A stretch of 64,000 nucleotides of DNA from positions 1-64,000 of the forward strand of contig JACCLO010000048.1 of assembly GCA_029448655.1 (NCBI GenBank). Reading direction: 5' to 3'. Position 1 is the first letter of the stretch. The number at the start of each line of letters is the position of its first letter. Of the stretch, positions 1 through 13,008 are shown in pieces. The position numbers and the translations under genes are program-made. The notes beneath the pieces were generated by a model. The model did no database searches, had not been told where the DNA came from, and worked only from the letters and a program-made list of their open reading frames with translations. This DNA comes from Wolfiporia cocos. Its lineage: Eukaryota; Basidiomycota; Agaricomycetes; Polyporales; Phaeolaceae.

Positions 1-499
1 ATGAGGCAGGGCGTGCAAAGCCAGGAAAATATGGGACGAGCGTAGCGATCCAGCGAAAAGGAAAAGGCGCGAGACCGAGGGCGACGACAAATGACGGCGG
101 GTTTGAGTCCCCGCATGCGATCGATCGACGAGCGGTGCCGAATCTCGGGACATCCTAATAAGGGATCTCAATTGTGCGTACAGGGCAGGTCTGAAACGAA
201 TACAATACGAGACTCGAGCAACGGGAGGACGTACAGGATTGTGAAAGTTAGTTACATGTGTTATCACGCCCACACCGTCCGCCCTATGCCTTAATTACTG
301 CGTCTGTGTCCATCTTGTCTTCATCCCGCCGCGGTGACAGCGTTGCGGTGCTCGCTCCTCTCGACGTGGTCCCGCTGAACACGAAGCAGCACGCGGCGCT
401 ATCGGGCTGGGACACGCTCCGTGGCCCACGGCGCGTGCTCTACGCCTTGCAGTCAGGTGTCCTGCGTCCCGTTTGCCGCGATCGGTCCCGCATATATAG

Positions 500-2362
500 T
501 AACTCTTCATATGCACTCGCACTCACCCCCTGGAAGCATCCCTCGCACACGTAGTCTCGCCGACCGTCACGACGCTGCCCGCGATACACCTCTCCACGTC
601 CTTCCCCTGCGCCCGGGCGCCACACGACGCAAACGGGCAGGCAGACTGGGAGGAGGACGTATCTGCGCTCTTTCAGTAGGCTGGAATGGCATGCCTACAC
701 GCACAGCGGTGAGCTGCGCCATCTCCCTTTCACACGCCGATCTCACCTCACTCACTCGGCCGCGGCAGGCCGCACGCTGGCGACGCTACCGACCCTTACG
801 TTGCCGTCTACGCGCCGCCCGCGCCGGCGTCCGTCGCAGACGCGGTGCACGTCCGGTGGACCGGCCTCCTCCACACGCCGTTTGTGACTGACGTCGCGAC
901 CGCGCTCATGTTCATCCCCTTCCCTTCCAATCCCTGCCCTCTCATAGCGGCTCGGTGCTGATTTATTGATATGGTAACTCCGGGCGCCGGGCGCCGGCCA
1001 CACTTGCTGCTGTGACCGTGCACGGCGTCCCGACTGTGCCTGCGGCGTATGTTCATGCTGATACTAAGAGGACGGTGCCGCTCGCGCCGTGGGCGGGGTC
1101 AGAGGACACGTGATGCTTGCTCCTTGGGAGGAACGAGGAGGGCCGGGAGGAGGAGGACGTGTGGACGCTGGCGGAGACTAGTGTGGGAAAATGGGACGAG
1201 CTGGTGGGTGGGTGATCGAATCCTCCTCCGAACCCCGGCCATAGGTTTCGACACTGATCGCAATATTGGTCTCCCACTCGAAGCTCAAGCGCTCACTATC
1301 CTCGCCAATCGAGACGTCATCCTCGAAGACTTCGAGCAGGTGCGGCACTATTTCACGACGCCCCAGCTTCGCAGGTACCTCCTCTTCGATCAAATGCTTC
1401 GCGCCGGTCCGATCGACCTCGGGGAGTTCGCGCTGCCGGGTGGCTACGAAGCTTTACGGTCGCTATGGGCAGAGGATCTACGGTGCCCTCACCAGTTCTC
1501 GGAGTATGACTCCACTGCCAACACGACGATCGTTCACGGGCAGCCACTTCCCCCTGGGTTCTTCGATCCGCCGACTACCCCTCACGCCGAGGACAGGGAC
1601 GCACTCACACCAGTGCAGATCGCTACGTGTGCCGGGCCAGCTGTGTTGATTTCTTTTGCACACTCGTCTCGTTGCTGTCAGAGCTGAAAATAACAACGAT
1701 TCTCGGAGACCGGCTCGACCCTTCGAGCATCAAGGCTGGTAAGACAACTCCAGGCTCCGACGGCAAAGAAGAGCGTGTTGTTCGAACACTTGGCAGGCGC
1801 GAGATCAGCGCCGAGCTCATTGTACGCATCCTCACTTTTTTGAGAATCAGCATCATGTACTCATGCTATTTTAAGCTACTTTGCACTGGTCAGAAATCTA
1901 TTACCGATCTTGTCGCACGGGCAATTTCAGATGCAGTTATACTCGATGGATCGAAGAAAGACTCATACGTGTCAAGCGAACAATGCAGGTCGCTGTCCCA
2001 AGTAATCCCGCTGCGCCCGACATGCTAGTAGATTCTGCCACGGAGGGTGGTGATGAACATTTGCACGTACCACATCCGCACTTATTCGCTAGGGATCAAG
2101 CAGACTCGTCAAACGACGACTTCGAGCAATTTACGCCTGGCCCTCCGATGATCAAGACTACGCTCTGTCTCGTGAGCAACCCCCCCTCCCTCCTTTCCTA
2201 GTTGCTGTTTGGTGCCTCATAAGACTTCATTTATAGACTAAACAGCTATATGAGGTTGACGGAGAAGTGGGCGCGAAGATGGATGGGATGCCGGACTTGG
2301 AGGCGCATCGGATGTGGCAGTTCTATGGCGTTGAGACCGACGGAGACAAGATGTATGAGTGA
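500..2362 (+). CDS. Unrecognised multi-exon gene, N-terminal part uncertain
   Basis: I do not recognise this protein. Protein-like reading appears in short exons that change frame at plausible introns. The clearest coding parts are about 540-680 (ending near ADWEEDVSALF), about 770-905 (HVRWTGLLHTPFVTDVATAL), 990-1095, 1150-1205 and 1245-1620, the last including the string DVILEDFEQVRHYFTTPQLR. It continues through 1685-1830 and about 1895-2174 to a last exon at about 2236-2362 ending in GDKMYE and TGA. The intron at about 2175-2235 starts GTGAGC and ends TATAG; the one before 1246 ends CCATAG. No domain, signal peptide or membrane segment is evident. The start codon was not fixed. It lies about 370 bp upstream of the axis-protein-like gene on the same strand. 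Confidence 0.4.
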
Positions 2363-2732
2363 TTGGCTCTCGTATGCATTGTTCGGACATTCTTGTCACT
2401 CTACGCCAGCTTTGGTTATGCTTCTTTCTTGTCTTGTACCATTATCGCATACCTCGCCCTGAAGACAAACGAGCGGCAAGGGTGGCTACTTTCTGCTAAT
2501 GAGAAATATCATATACCATACATATACCAGCTATGTTTGAAGCGTCCGCAGAAGCACAAGCTTGTATTCTGGACAACGTCGGCTCGAATCGGCGTCTTAA
2601 TTCAGAGATGTCTAGTAGCGCGTGCGTTGCGTCGCGTCACGTATTTGTGATGGATGTGACACTACGCGTTTCCGCGTCGCGCCTTGTTCTTGACAGCCAT
2701 ACTAGTTACTCCTTGTACACCCACCACTTGAA

Positions 2733-5700
2733 ATGTCTGCCTCCGATTCTCCTTTCAAATTGCTGCAGCAGACTATCTCAAAATCTCGCGCCAAGAATAG
2801 CAAAAGTCTAGCAGAGGCCCTCGAGAAGGTGTCCTCCCACCTCGTCTTACTCGTAAGGCAGCTATTTGGGGCTCAGTGGATGTCTGTTCATCATCATATA
2901 GAATTTATCCACGATATCCGAGCAAGCATCCAAAGTGTTATCTCAGTGTCTGCGCAGGCCCCTTCTTCCCATATACTCTGCTTTTCCGCAGCCTGCCCTT
3001 GAAGCCGCTGCCGCGATTTTCTACAAGGTCTATCACGAGAAGGTTCTCCCAACTCTTAGAAAGCAGCAGAATGAGCAACAGGGGTTATGGGAAGGAGTGC
3101 TCAACTCTCTCTTGTCCGGTGTTCTCGTATGCTTTAGTTCGATGTTTACGCTTTGTCCGGGAAGCTGACTATGTCCAGGATTTTCTCGATGAAAGTGAAA
3201 ACGGTAATCTCCATCCCCATTCCCTTCTTCAGATGGGCTCATGGGTGCGCTAGACAAAGGCAAAAGTAGCAAAGCAAAGGACGTCATAGCAGCCACGCTT
3301 TTTCCCAATCTATGCGACATATGTTTCTCACCAACTGCTCCGATGATAAGTACTGGTTTACGATGCACTGTACGGTCTCTTACACCTTTATTTATGCGCC
3401 AAACTTACACTCATTTCGACATTACCAGGCATATACTCTTCTCGCCGATTCTGCTGCGATGCATCACGCCAATCAACACACGCTTCGTGACGACCAAATC
3501 CTTGGAGGGTGAGCCTGATTCCATTTTACCTTACTATGCCGCATACCATTTCTTGTGCGTAGTCGTCGCCTCGGAGCCACCATCTGGCGCACCAAAGGTA
3601 AGCTCTCTCGAAGCAGCGTCATGTCAGATTCCGATACCATGATCCAGATTTCCTTCCTCTGGAGAGCTTGTTGACGCTATTTGCGCGTCTATTGCCTTCA
3701 ACGAAGGGGGCTGCCTCCGGTCGCGCAAACCGTACTGCATTCATCCAGTCTGTGTTCAGCAAGTCGTCTCCCCCGGAAACCACCAGCATCGGACAAAAAG
3801 GTCACGGGGCTGCTTGAGAACGTGCCCTCGGAGGACTGGGACGTGACCTCACGGAAGATTGCCGAAGCACTGGCTGCTGGCGACCGGACTTTGTGAGTAA
3901 CTTAAGCTGCCGTATTATCACGCTGACCGGCGCCATATAGCCCGCAGCCTTTTGCGATAGAAGAAGTCTGTGCCTGTGGGCAAACACAACGATGCGATAG
4001 GCTATATGTCGATCCCAAGGCAATACTCGTGAACATGCTCATAGAAGTGTGCCTTTTGACCTTATTCGATGTCCGTCATACGGCGAGCTGATTATATGTT
4101 CATACATCGATACAGGATAACCAATATGAATCCCTGACAATCTCATACACTTCCATACACAAAATAGATATCCTGCGCGAGCGTTCTGGCGAGGAGAGGG
4201 TCGGCGCGCAGGTGCAAATTGTCATGTGCAGTCCTCCTATTCTCGGAGGAGAACCGATAACCTCTGGCATAGACGAAAGCGGCCCAGTTGTAACGTTTAC
4301 TCTTACGAGCGGCGATCTGGACAGATTCGCAAATGCGTTGCGCGACAGAGGTCAAGTAAGAAAGCGTAGCTTATACTTTCTATCTGGTTTGCGAGTGCTG
4401 ACACGGTATCGTAATGCAGGGACAGAAGTATAGAGAGATACTCCCACCGAAGCTATCACTAGCGACGTCGCCACTGGTTTTAGATTTTGACACCCAGGGC
4501 AAGCCGATGAAACAACTAAGCCAATCCGAGGTGCGCTAAATTGATCGCATTCTTCCATGACTGATCTCCACTCACTAGAGGATTGAGAAAGTCCAACAAT
4601 GTGAGTATCACACAATCCATAGCATCCGCGCTCATCAACACTGTCAACTTTCCGCTAGTCTACAATACCAACCAAAGCAGTGACGAACTCAGCTGCGGAT
4701 CAGACCTTGATAACGCGACTAGTTCGAGATCTTCTGCTATCGACGAACGTCAGTCTATGAAATCTACGCCCCATATGCGTTCGAAAAATGTCCGAAGAGA
4801 AGCCTTTGGCGCAAGCGATGAGGAACTATGTGATCCATCTGACGTCGACTCGGTTCTGCTGGCCCCGCCTCAACGTAGGCAACGGTCGGAAGGCCCTAGA
4901 GTAATCTCCACTAGGTCAGCCAAATCGTCCGAATCCCGACTTGCCGGGAAAACCCGCAAGTCGACCAATAACTCTGTTGCCGCCAAGGCCTACAAGAGAA
5001 AGCGAGATTCTACTGAGTGCAGCGAAGACGGTCCTAACTCAGATAAGCTGGCAGAGGACGCTGTTGCCAATAAACGATCCAAGACTTCCCCGACAGGTCG
5101 TAGCGCTCTTTGCACACCAGATCCTCCAGAGCGCACGGAATCTCAGGTGCTTCAGCCTCGTTCTACAGCGGCGACTAGGGCAACCAACAGATATCACGGC
5201 GAAAAGGAGAAAATATGTTCTCCTACCTCATGCTCCCACATGATTGACTATGGTGCTCTACCCGAATCCGATCCATTTTCGTCTACTCGGAACACGTTGT
5301 CTCCTCTCACAGCTTTGTTTGCTCGTCGCAAGAAGGCCGACAATAAGCCTGCCCTGGAAAGCAAAGCCCCTCAGTCGAGCACGACCAAAGGTAGACCTCA
5401 TAAAGCAAAGCTCTGGAAGACAAAACCGTCTCCGCCGGGCCCTATCATCTACCAGGGAGCCTCGGACGACGATCCGTTATGTGACAGGCATGAGCTATCT
5501 GACACGTTCGTCGAGGACGAACCTGTCGAAGAGACTAAGGAAAATCAATCGGAAGTAAAAATCAAGACACACGCAAAGCATGTGGTCCCTGCTCTCGCAG
5601 CCAGTGCTTCGACAACGGACAAAAGGGTATGTTTGTTCTCTTGCGTTCTCGTGATTGATGAGAAAGCCATATCATGGTCGTGGACTACAGAGGGTCGAAA

Positions 5701-7117
5701 TGTCGAACCCTGCCTTGCAAGAGAAAGCTCACCCATTGTCAGGTTCTACCAACATTGCTAAGGCGCGTGTACCGTGACACTTTCTACGCCATACGCTAAT
5801 ACTAAAACAGTCCACAAGCAAAAAGAGAAAGATTGCGCCATGGGCCAACCTCACTTCTGAAGCCCCTCACAGATCTGCGACTGTAGACAACAGTACGAGC
5901 GGAGTTCCTGGTGTTCACCATGAAGAAACCATACAGCCTACACTGAATACTTTGGGATGCACATCTCTGTCCAAGAAGTCTATGTCATCATCCGCATCTG
6001 AAAGCCTCTTGACGGGATCTGGTAATGTTCATACAGGGCCTCTGCCTGAGGAGCCAGCCACCGCTGAAGATTCTATGTCAGACATCTCCGAAGTTGCCAA
6101 CAAGGCGATACATGCGACCATAGCAGATTCCATGCTCGGAACGAATACCACACCAAGATCCGATCGTATACATTCTCCTGCTCCTCTCGTCATTCCCTCT
6201 CCGGAAAAGCTTGAGCAAACTGATTTTGAGTTGACGGAGGTAACATCTACCCCAATTGGCAAGGTTGTTGAGGTCGATGATTGTGCAGGAGACTCTGTCT
6301 CCACGAGAAAGACCCATCCTAGACATTCCGTTACCTTCGCGCCAGTCGTGGAAGAATGCGAACCGTTGCCGGAGTTGAACTTTGAGATTGGTTCTCGGAG
6401 TCAGCCCACATCGCTGAGCCCATACAAGCGAGAGAGGGCTACTGGTAAACTTATCCATAGATACAACGGCGCACTTCTGACTTTTGTTGTTAGTGTCACT
6501 GGGACTGCTGCTGCAGGATATTGAACACGAGCCTTTCATAGGGCGACGTGAACGTGGCTCATTCCGGAAAACAAATATAACGGGTGCTGGGAACCGCTCG
6601 CGGTGCAAGGAAGCCACTGCAAATGTCCAAGACATCGAAGATGTTCTGCGGGAGTTGCATCAGGTGCCGTAGAAGCTGCTAAGGATATTGCGGTATGCTG
6701 AGTATGTGCTCGACCCTCGCAGGCTATTTTCGGCAAGATCACGGATCGCTTTGACAGCGTACGTGAAGAAGTGCACATTGATCGGAGTGCAATCCTCCGG
6801 GAGGCAGCGCAGGATCCTATGCACATGCGTGCGGATAGGTGTGTGCTGACTGCCCATACATACTTCGCATTCTTGCGGACCTGCTGATCCCTGTGAACGG
6901 CCACTGCAGTGTCGCCCACTTCAACCGCCTTATCGACCTCGAGGCCGAATATGCGTCCTCTGGGCGTGCTGTCATTGACAGTTTGGAAGAGTTGCTTCGC
7001 GCAAATGAAGGGATATGCTGCAAAATAGAAGAGACGATAAAGAGCATCGATCGTACAACACTCGTTGGAAGGATGCCGGTGGTCCTAGTGGAAATTCCCG
7101 CGAGCCTGAGACAGTGA
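2733..7117 (+). CDS. Putative meiotic chromosome-axis core protein (Red1/Rec10/SYCP2-like)
   Basis: The architecture, not a sequence search, suggests this call. The N-terminal third is helical and ARM-like (begins MSASDSPFKLLQQ; later LFARLLPSTKGAA). A PH-like beta block follows (exons at about 3941-4048, 4113-4353, 4424-4530; QYESLTISYTSIHKIDIL, then VVTFTLTSGDLDRFANALRD). Next is a long disordered Ser/Lys-rich middle (about 4660-6470, with RKRDS and NKRSK basic patches). It ends in a predicted coiled coil (6910-7117; NRLIDLEAEYASSGRAVIDS). This ARM, PH, disordered, coiled-coil order is that of Red1/Rec10/SYCP2 proteins, which form the axis of meiotic chromosomes. Readable introns include 2946-2991, 3127-3178, 3204-3253, 3370-3428, 3509-3562 and 3598-3647. 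One frame change near 3750-3800 has no good intron, so it is a missed splice, an assembly error or a lesion. ATG at 2733 is the first in frame. Confidence 0.45.
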
Positions 7118-8362
7118 AAGGAATACAACCATGTTATAGTAGAGAACGCGGTGAGTTCGCTCGATATCACAAACGCTCTAGTACAAATCATTGCATGTTG
7201 ATCATCACATGCAGCTGTAGCATGAAACAGGAAACAAGACACAGCTGTATACAAGCGATCGGTCCACGCACGCCTCAGAAGGGATAGTGTTAGTTTACAT
7301 GACCATTGCAAGCGGAAGGTGATATGTGCAATGCATGTAACTCTCACCTAACTACCGTCATCCGGCATTCGATACTCAAATAACTTGTTGTTCTAACAAT
7401 GGTATGCCAATAACCCCGTGCAAAACCACCTAGCATTCCAACGCAGCATGAGGAAGCTAAAGTATTCGCCGTGACACCTCGCTACCCAGCTTCCTTTGTT
7501 CATACCGTCTCGATACAGAGCACCTTGTGTTATGCATCCATCGGGCTCATCTCGACCACTGTTGGGGCGCGGCCACTCCTCGCCGGTGTGGCACCCTTCT
7601 CTTCCCATCCCGCGCGCCACACTATCTTCCATTTTCCACACTCTCGTTGAATGGTTACTTCTTCCATCATTGCCGAACACGCTCTCTGACACCCGTAACA
7701 TAAGTTTATATCCAATGACGGCGACAGCCTGAGACATTGTTTCACGGCATTGCGGCGGGTCTCTTGGCACGGAAAGATTAGGTTTACTTCTCAATAAAAT
7801 CGGCTATGAGCACAGCTGTGCACGCATCAAAGCACGCATTGGTGAGCCGATTTGCTATCGACCTCCGCCATTATGTGGGCTGGAACTGCATCAGAATGGT
7901 GCCTGTGCGCAGCACACATGAAAGCGTGAAGGGGACTTGCTAGGTGCACCATTCACGAAGGGTTCACGAGCCTAGACGATCATTGCGAGATGAACGGGCG
8001 TGGTGTCTCACTGTGCCTTGCGAACAAGTGCCTCGCTAGTGCAGATGCATTTGGGTGACGGGGATCGCGAGATGAACGGACTTCTCACTCTGAGTGCGAG
8101 TCGACTTCGTGATCGCGTACTAGCTTGCCGTGAATTGGAAGGGATTAATATGGATCGTAAACGCCCAGCGCCACCGATGCCGCGAGTCGGCACACTGGTT
8201 TGTCAGCATGGGACCCTGGACACCATGCATATATGGTCACCGGAGCACTGGTTGCCGTCCAGTGCAGCGTGGTGACTCTTGCTTACTGATAGGTAGACTC
8301 GCATCTCTCCTATTGACTGCCACCACCACAGCCCTCCCCCTCCCAAGCCCAAGCACGGTGTC
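7118..8362. other. Intergenic region, no gene seen
   Basis: No open frame here reads like protein, on either strand. The frames present are short and have biased composition. It separates the axis-protein-like gene from the kinase-like pseudogene and presumably holds the promoter of the latter. Confidence 0.5.
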
Positions 8363-11029
8363 ATGTCATCGGGTTTGAAACGTCCCAGTGACACCCCATC
8401 ATCACCACGCAAGAAGCCGCGTCCTCAATACAAAACTCTAAAGAGCTTAGTCGAGGAGGCAGCCAAAAAGGTCAACCGCTTGATTGAACATGTAAAAAAA
8501 GAGATATTGCCGCTTCTGCAGGAGGAGGGTCTTGGTACAGTTGGTGCTAAGCTCGCTATGAGTATTATGGGACTTGTGGTCAGTGCAGCTTCTGCTCCTG
8601 GAGAGAAGGAGTTGGGTGAAATGCAGTACTTGGAAGTACATATCAACATCCCAGATGATTACCCAGATATGGCAAGTAGGCTTGCTATCTATTCCTGACG
8701 TCCCTAGTCCCAAGCTGACATGCACTCAAAAGAGTTACAACTGAATGATTTGAATACACAATATGCGAACCTTGCCTTTTATTTCAGGGTACTGCTCAAC
8801 TCCCTCCCTGCACCATCAGAATTTGCCAAGACGGACGTGTGGGCAGACGTACAAAGAACCCGCGCAGCCATCTTATGTATGCGTCCCGTTGAAAAGAGCG
8901 GTGTGCCGATATGCACGCTCCACGATGTCTTTCGTCTTTTCCGAATTCGACTTGGCACAGACCTTTCTTCAGCCACCGATGACCCTATCGCGGTTGCCTC
9001 CATCCGTGCTGCCGCCTTATTGTGCAACGAGATGGGAAACCCGTTCGACGATGAGAACGCACGCACAGCGAAATTTAACGAATGTGTTCAAGGACTGCTC
9101 CCTAACTTTAGGCTCAACCACAAATTTTTTCCCAAACTCGACCGTGCCGTATGCAAACCGGATGCAACGTTGTTCATGGACGAGGAGGAGATCTTCCCAG
9201 TTTGCCTGCGTGAGGACAAGCGTGAGGCGGGCGAAACTGACACAGACTAGACTGTGGGACTCACACTATAACCTTATAGACGACTTGAAGATGTTGCAGA
9301 AGGTTGGTGAGGAGGCTAGTGGGCGCAAGCAGAGATGGTATGTAACTGTGCGAATGCAGAGAACAAATCTAAGGCTTATCCGCAGTGATAGCCCTACTTA
9401 TATACATGTTTTGTTTGGTTACCGGTAAGGGAGCCAAACATGAAGGTGGTCTGTGCGCAGACATAACTAATATGGTTTAGTCGTAAACTACCATAGACCA
9501 TGTGCGCCGGTAATGGCCGCACCAGTAAGATCGTTTGTTTGGACCGTAGGTCCATGTTGTGGAAGTGGCTGTAGCTACGTTAGTAAGCCATGCATGTGAT
9601 TATTATATTCCGGGATCGGGATATGAGTAATCGTAAGGTCATTGGCATGTGATAACGAGCGGGCCGCTTATCCAATTGTACTGACATAGCCCGGTATCGG
9701 GATATGAGTAAGGCGCGTGACACCGGAGGTTAGTCCGCTGAGTCATTGACGCGTACAAGCGTGTTATGTACGTGTTGTTATGACAAGTGGACGTATACCG
9801 CGTTGTGTACGTGTTGTTTGGTTGCGTGTACGTGTAGACGGGCGCTTAGCAGCGTAAATGTCTACAAGGTTGTAGAAATACCAGATAAATAGGTAAAAAT
9901 ACGGGAAAAATAGTGGCATGTCCCAAATCTGTGACAGAAACTGGCTATGACGTCTACATGCAAGTGGCGCACGACTACTCGATTGTGGTCAAAACTCTTC
10001 GATGTGCATGAAGGCGGGTGCACCAATGTTTCTCCCATGCTTGTTGGGTATGTACTTTGAACCAAACATACATGTTCTTGGGCGCCCTTATGATTATCAC
10101 ACAGGACCCCATCTGTCCATGCAGGGCGGTTTTTATGATGGAGAGGATTACATAGTGGAACCACTAAGTGCAATGTATTGTATGCTACCAGACGTCACCA
10201 AAGAGCGACAGAATCAGCTCGCACGGTTGCTGTATGCGCTCGCTAAAGGAGTAGAGGAGCTGAAGGAGTACGTTGCCCAACACAATAATGCCACTGTGGG
10301 ATCAGGTTAATGTCGTCCTACAGGCTGGCTTCATCAACCGCTGAACCACCCTCATTCCCTTGTGGCACCCCTCAAATCTACTCATCCTGCACGCTGTATG
10401 CCGACACCGCTGCCGACACCGCTGCCGACAAACCAAGCACTGGGACCCTCACATTCAAGAAGCCTCTTGTCGTCGATCTCAACAACCGAGTGCTGTTCAC
10501 AGCAACGTTGTCGACGACCTCTGCACGGGAGAAGTTGCCGGAGCAGACACCTGTGGTTGTCAAGCTTGTCAGCGGTTCCTATGGCGAAGACATACATCGA
10601 CTTCTGGCGAAGGAAGGCCTCGTGCCTACCCTCCATGGGTGTGTCTGCTTGGAAGGTGCTCCTGTTGCCTACATCATGGACCACTTGGATGGGGATTGGA
10701 AGCGCTTACACGACCTCTTACGTGATTTAACCCCTCTGTGCCGTAAGGCTATACGGGAATCATTGGAGAATGTTCTGAAATTGCTCAAGAAAAAGGGCTT
10801 CGTACACGGCGACCTTAGGTCGAGCAATATCATGGCGCGGATCGTTGACGAAGAAAAAGCGGAGATCAAGGTTGTCGACTTTGATTGGGCGGGCAAAGCC
10901 AGTCAGGTATTCTACCCTGCGATGCGCAACGAGTCCATCGGTTGGCCTGGTCGGCCCTGTGGTCCAATTGAAGCTGAGGATGACCGCGAACTGCTTGATT
11001 CGTGGTGGCCACGAGAAACCCATGTCTGA
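8363..11029 (+). pseudogene. Kinase-like protein with N-terminal (D/E)xK-type segment, split by an LTR
   Basis: The sequence resembles a large agaricomycete family with a variable N-terminal half and a C-terminal protein-kinase-like fold. The first exon starts MSSGLKRPSDTP (8363). The next coding part (about 8708-9237) ends in the family-like string CLREDKREAGE. A 699-bp LTR then interrupts the codon series. After it, from 9937, the reading resumes as YDVYMQVAHDYSIVV, then changes frame near 10000 and continues to 10310. The kinase part (10310-11029) has VVVKLV (ATP-anchoring Lys), YIMDHL (hinge), HGDLRSSN (catalytic loop) and VVDFDW (metal-binding DFD). The LTR, the frame change near 10000 and the stop at 10308 make it a likely pseudogene. 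The REDK/EAG motif could be a PD-(D/E)xK nuclease-like active site, as in Crinkler-type proteins, but that is inference. Confidence 0.6.
9238..9936 (-). mobile_element. Single LTR inside the kinase-like gene
   Basis: It starts TGACACAGAC and ends AATCTGTGACA, flanked by GAAAC at 9233-9237 and 9937-9941. The TG...CA ends and 5-bp duplication are typical of integrase-type LTR elements. The reverse strand carries a TATA box (plus 9397-9408, CTTATATACATG). The right edge (AAATAGGTAAAAATACGGG, 9887-9905) is the reverse of the start of the LTR copy at 26279. No internal region remains. Confidence 0.85.
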
Positions 11030-11630
11030 TCGTTGTTTCAAAGAATGCTTCACTCCTCCTTCTCTCGCTACATTTGTATGTAGTTTCCATTCTCGATGTG
11101 ACTATACCAGCAATGCATACAACCAAAAATACTACGGCTGATCATGGTTTCGGTGATTTGCAAGCGATGCATTGTTGCGCGCTGGACACCATGCAGACAG
11201 TCTGAAGTCGCATACGGAGGCATCAGATCAGCCACAGCCCAGTTAAATTAAATCCAGACACTGGCGGTGGTCCGTGCTTTCCTTTTTTTGCATTAGACAT
11301 GTATGACTCCCTTGCACCTGTTTTGAATTATGTACCTTTGTCGTGATTATATGGGCAGCAACACTTGCAGATGTTCGATGGTGCAACAAGCTGCAAGGCC
11401 AGATTGTAATATTGCACATTGAAATCTGACGCTGTGTGCTGCATCGAAAGGCGGTATACACCGGCTTGAGATCCGAGCAGTCATATGATTGCAACTTGTG
11501 TATCACGATGCAAATACAATCTCGAGCAATATGCCACAGTGGTCAGCGGTATGGATTGCATGACCCCAGCTCACATGTCTCTAAGCATGGTTTTAACGGG
11601 TCACCACAGGTTGATGATTCCTCATATATT
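11030..11630. other. No gene seen between kinase-like and disrupted minus-strand gene
   Basis: Short open frames only, none protein-like. It contains the 3' flanks of two convergent genes. Confidence 0.4.
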
Positions 11631-12288
11631 GTATGGATATGTTGGCTCTCTGACAATGTCGAGAACGATTTGCATGTGGCTTCGCTCATTCTGCGGTCCA
11701 TTCTTAATATACTTGGCTGTTGCAGATATGGTGACGTGGAAAATGGACGTCTCCCCCAGGTCCTCGCCGTACAGCATCTTAGCCAAAGCATAGTGGGGGA
11801 TATTGTGCTTCTCGAGGTAGGCATTGATCTTGATGTAGTGAACGATTTCATTGATGCATTTGGTCTATATCACGTGCTGGTGTGGACCCAATACAATTCT
11901 CCAGCCGTAATGCAATAACCATTGCACCAAAAGGGCACAATGCCAACTCTGTTGGCATCGGTGGGTCTCAGTACTTAAGCTATTATGGCACATGGTCGTG
12001 ACATGCTCATGACAGTCTAGCAATACTGCTCCTTGATAATGATGCGTTTGACTTGGTCCGCACCCGTCCGCTCGGCCGACACATCCGTCGCACCAGAGTC
12101 CTCAACGGCCATGGAAGAGCTGTCAGCGTCATCTCCGCGTGCTTGCCCATGCAGTGTGAGACTCAACGTATAGTTGCATGCAGACCCTTTCCTCTTGCAC
12201 CACGATGAGGGAGGAGTACTGTTAGAATCCCCCTGAGTCAGGTGCCAATTCTCAGGCAGCAGACACCAGTAGATCAGCAGCCCCTCCC
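11631..12288 (-). pseudogene. 3' part of a host gene cut by gypsy1
   Basis: Two coding-like minus-strand blocks are visible. Block one (12288 down to about 12020) reads GLLIYWCLLPENWHLTQGD and continues to VKRIIIKEQY. Block two (about 11875 down to 11631) reads CINEIVHYIKINAYLEKHN and ends ...REPTYPYN before a stop. A spacer with a TATAG acceptor-like end separates them. Block one is cut at 12288 by the gypsy1 LTR. If gypsy1 and one copy of its CTCCC duplication are removed, the frame joins directly to 20743-20785 (...SRATQVGE). That piece, across the hAT element, joins 22543-22782. I do not recognise the family. Other members probably exist intact elsewhere in such genomes. Confidence 0.45.
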
Positions 12289-12995
12289 TGTTACGGGTCG
12301 AACACCCGTTCGTATATTCGAGTCGCGAATATAGATCGTTCTTCTGCACGTGGGCGTATAGCCGTATGCAAGGCAAATGCTCGTTAGATGCCTTCAAGTC
12401 CTAGGTGAAGTTCCTAGGAGATCGTATAATATCCAATACGCGTTAGAGGATATAATCTGTTCAGGTGCGAGTCGAATAGAATATAAGACTCGCCTAAGTC
12501 CGAGAAGTCAGTGTGCACTTCGAGGACTTAGTCGTTTGGTTGCTCGAGTGAGAAATACTGAGCGTAGTTTCCTACGTTTGAGAACAAGTATAAGACTTCT
12601 TGTTTATACAACAAGGTCGAGCTGAAGAGCCTTGACAATAAGTACATGAGCTTTTATACTACGCTGGGTTTTAGGGGTCAAGTCCATCCCAGATGCCACC
12701 GCTACTATCTACGCTATAGTATCAAACGTTTGATAAGTATGTAGTGATGTATCCGAAACGATAGATAGGGATGATGGTGGTTGAACACCATCTATAAGCT
12801 AATAAACGATGAAGGTGAAACGGTGGCAGAGTTGGATCTGCCAAAGGTGAAACGCGCCCTACATGCTAATACAACTGGGGATGCGCCCAGTAGAGTCACG
12901 AGTAGCCAGGGGGTTGGTTGCGCAACAAGTCCCTGTATCGTATTCGCCCGGTGGTGAGTTCTGTCGATATTCGAAAAATTAAAATAACCGTAACA
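12289..12995 (-). repeat. gypsy1 3' LTR
   Basis: Starts TGTTACGGG and ends CCGTAACA. It is 707 bp, the same length as the copy at 20031-20737, with differences at five sites, four of them transitions. The ends TGTTACGG/CCGTAACA are inverted repeats of 8 bp. Confidence 0.95.
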
Positions 12996-13008
12996 TCAGC
13001 CCCTCCCT
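12996..13008 (-). other. gypsy1 polypurine tract
   Basis: Read on the minus strand it is AGGGAGGGGCTGA directly before the 3' LTR, the expected plus-strand primer position. An almost identical string (GGGAGGGGCTG) also lies just outside the element at 12278-12288, at the target site. Confidence 0.7.

Noticed and set aside
3740..3800. Calling the axis-like gene a pseudogene because of the frame change
   Set aside because: All other exons splice well and read as protein; one unresolved junction is not enough.
7393..7794. Minus-strand frame of 133 codons
   Set aside because: No motif, low-complexity composition and no intron or neighbour support; reads as chance.
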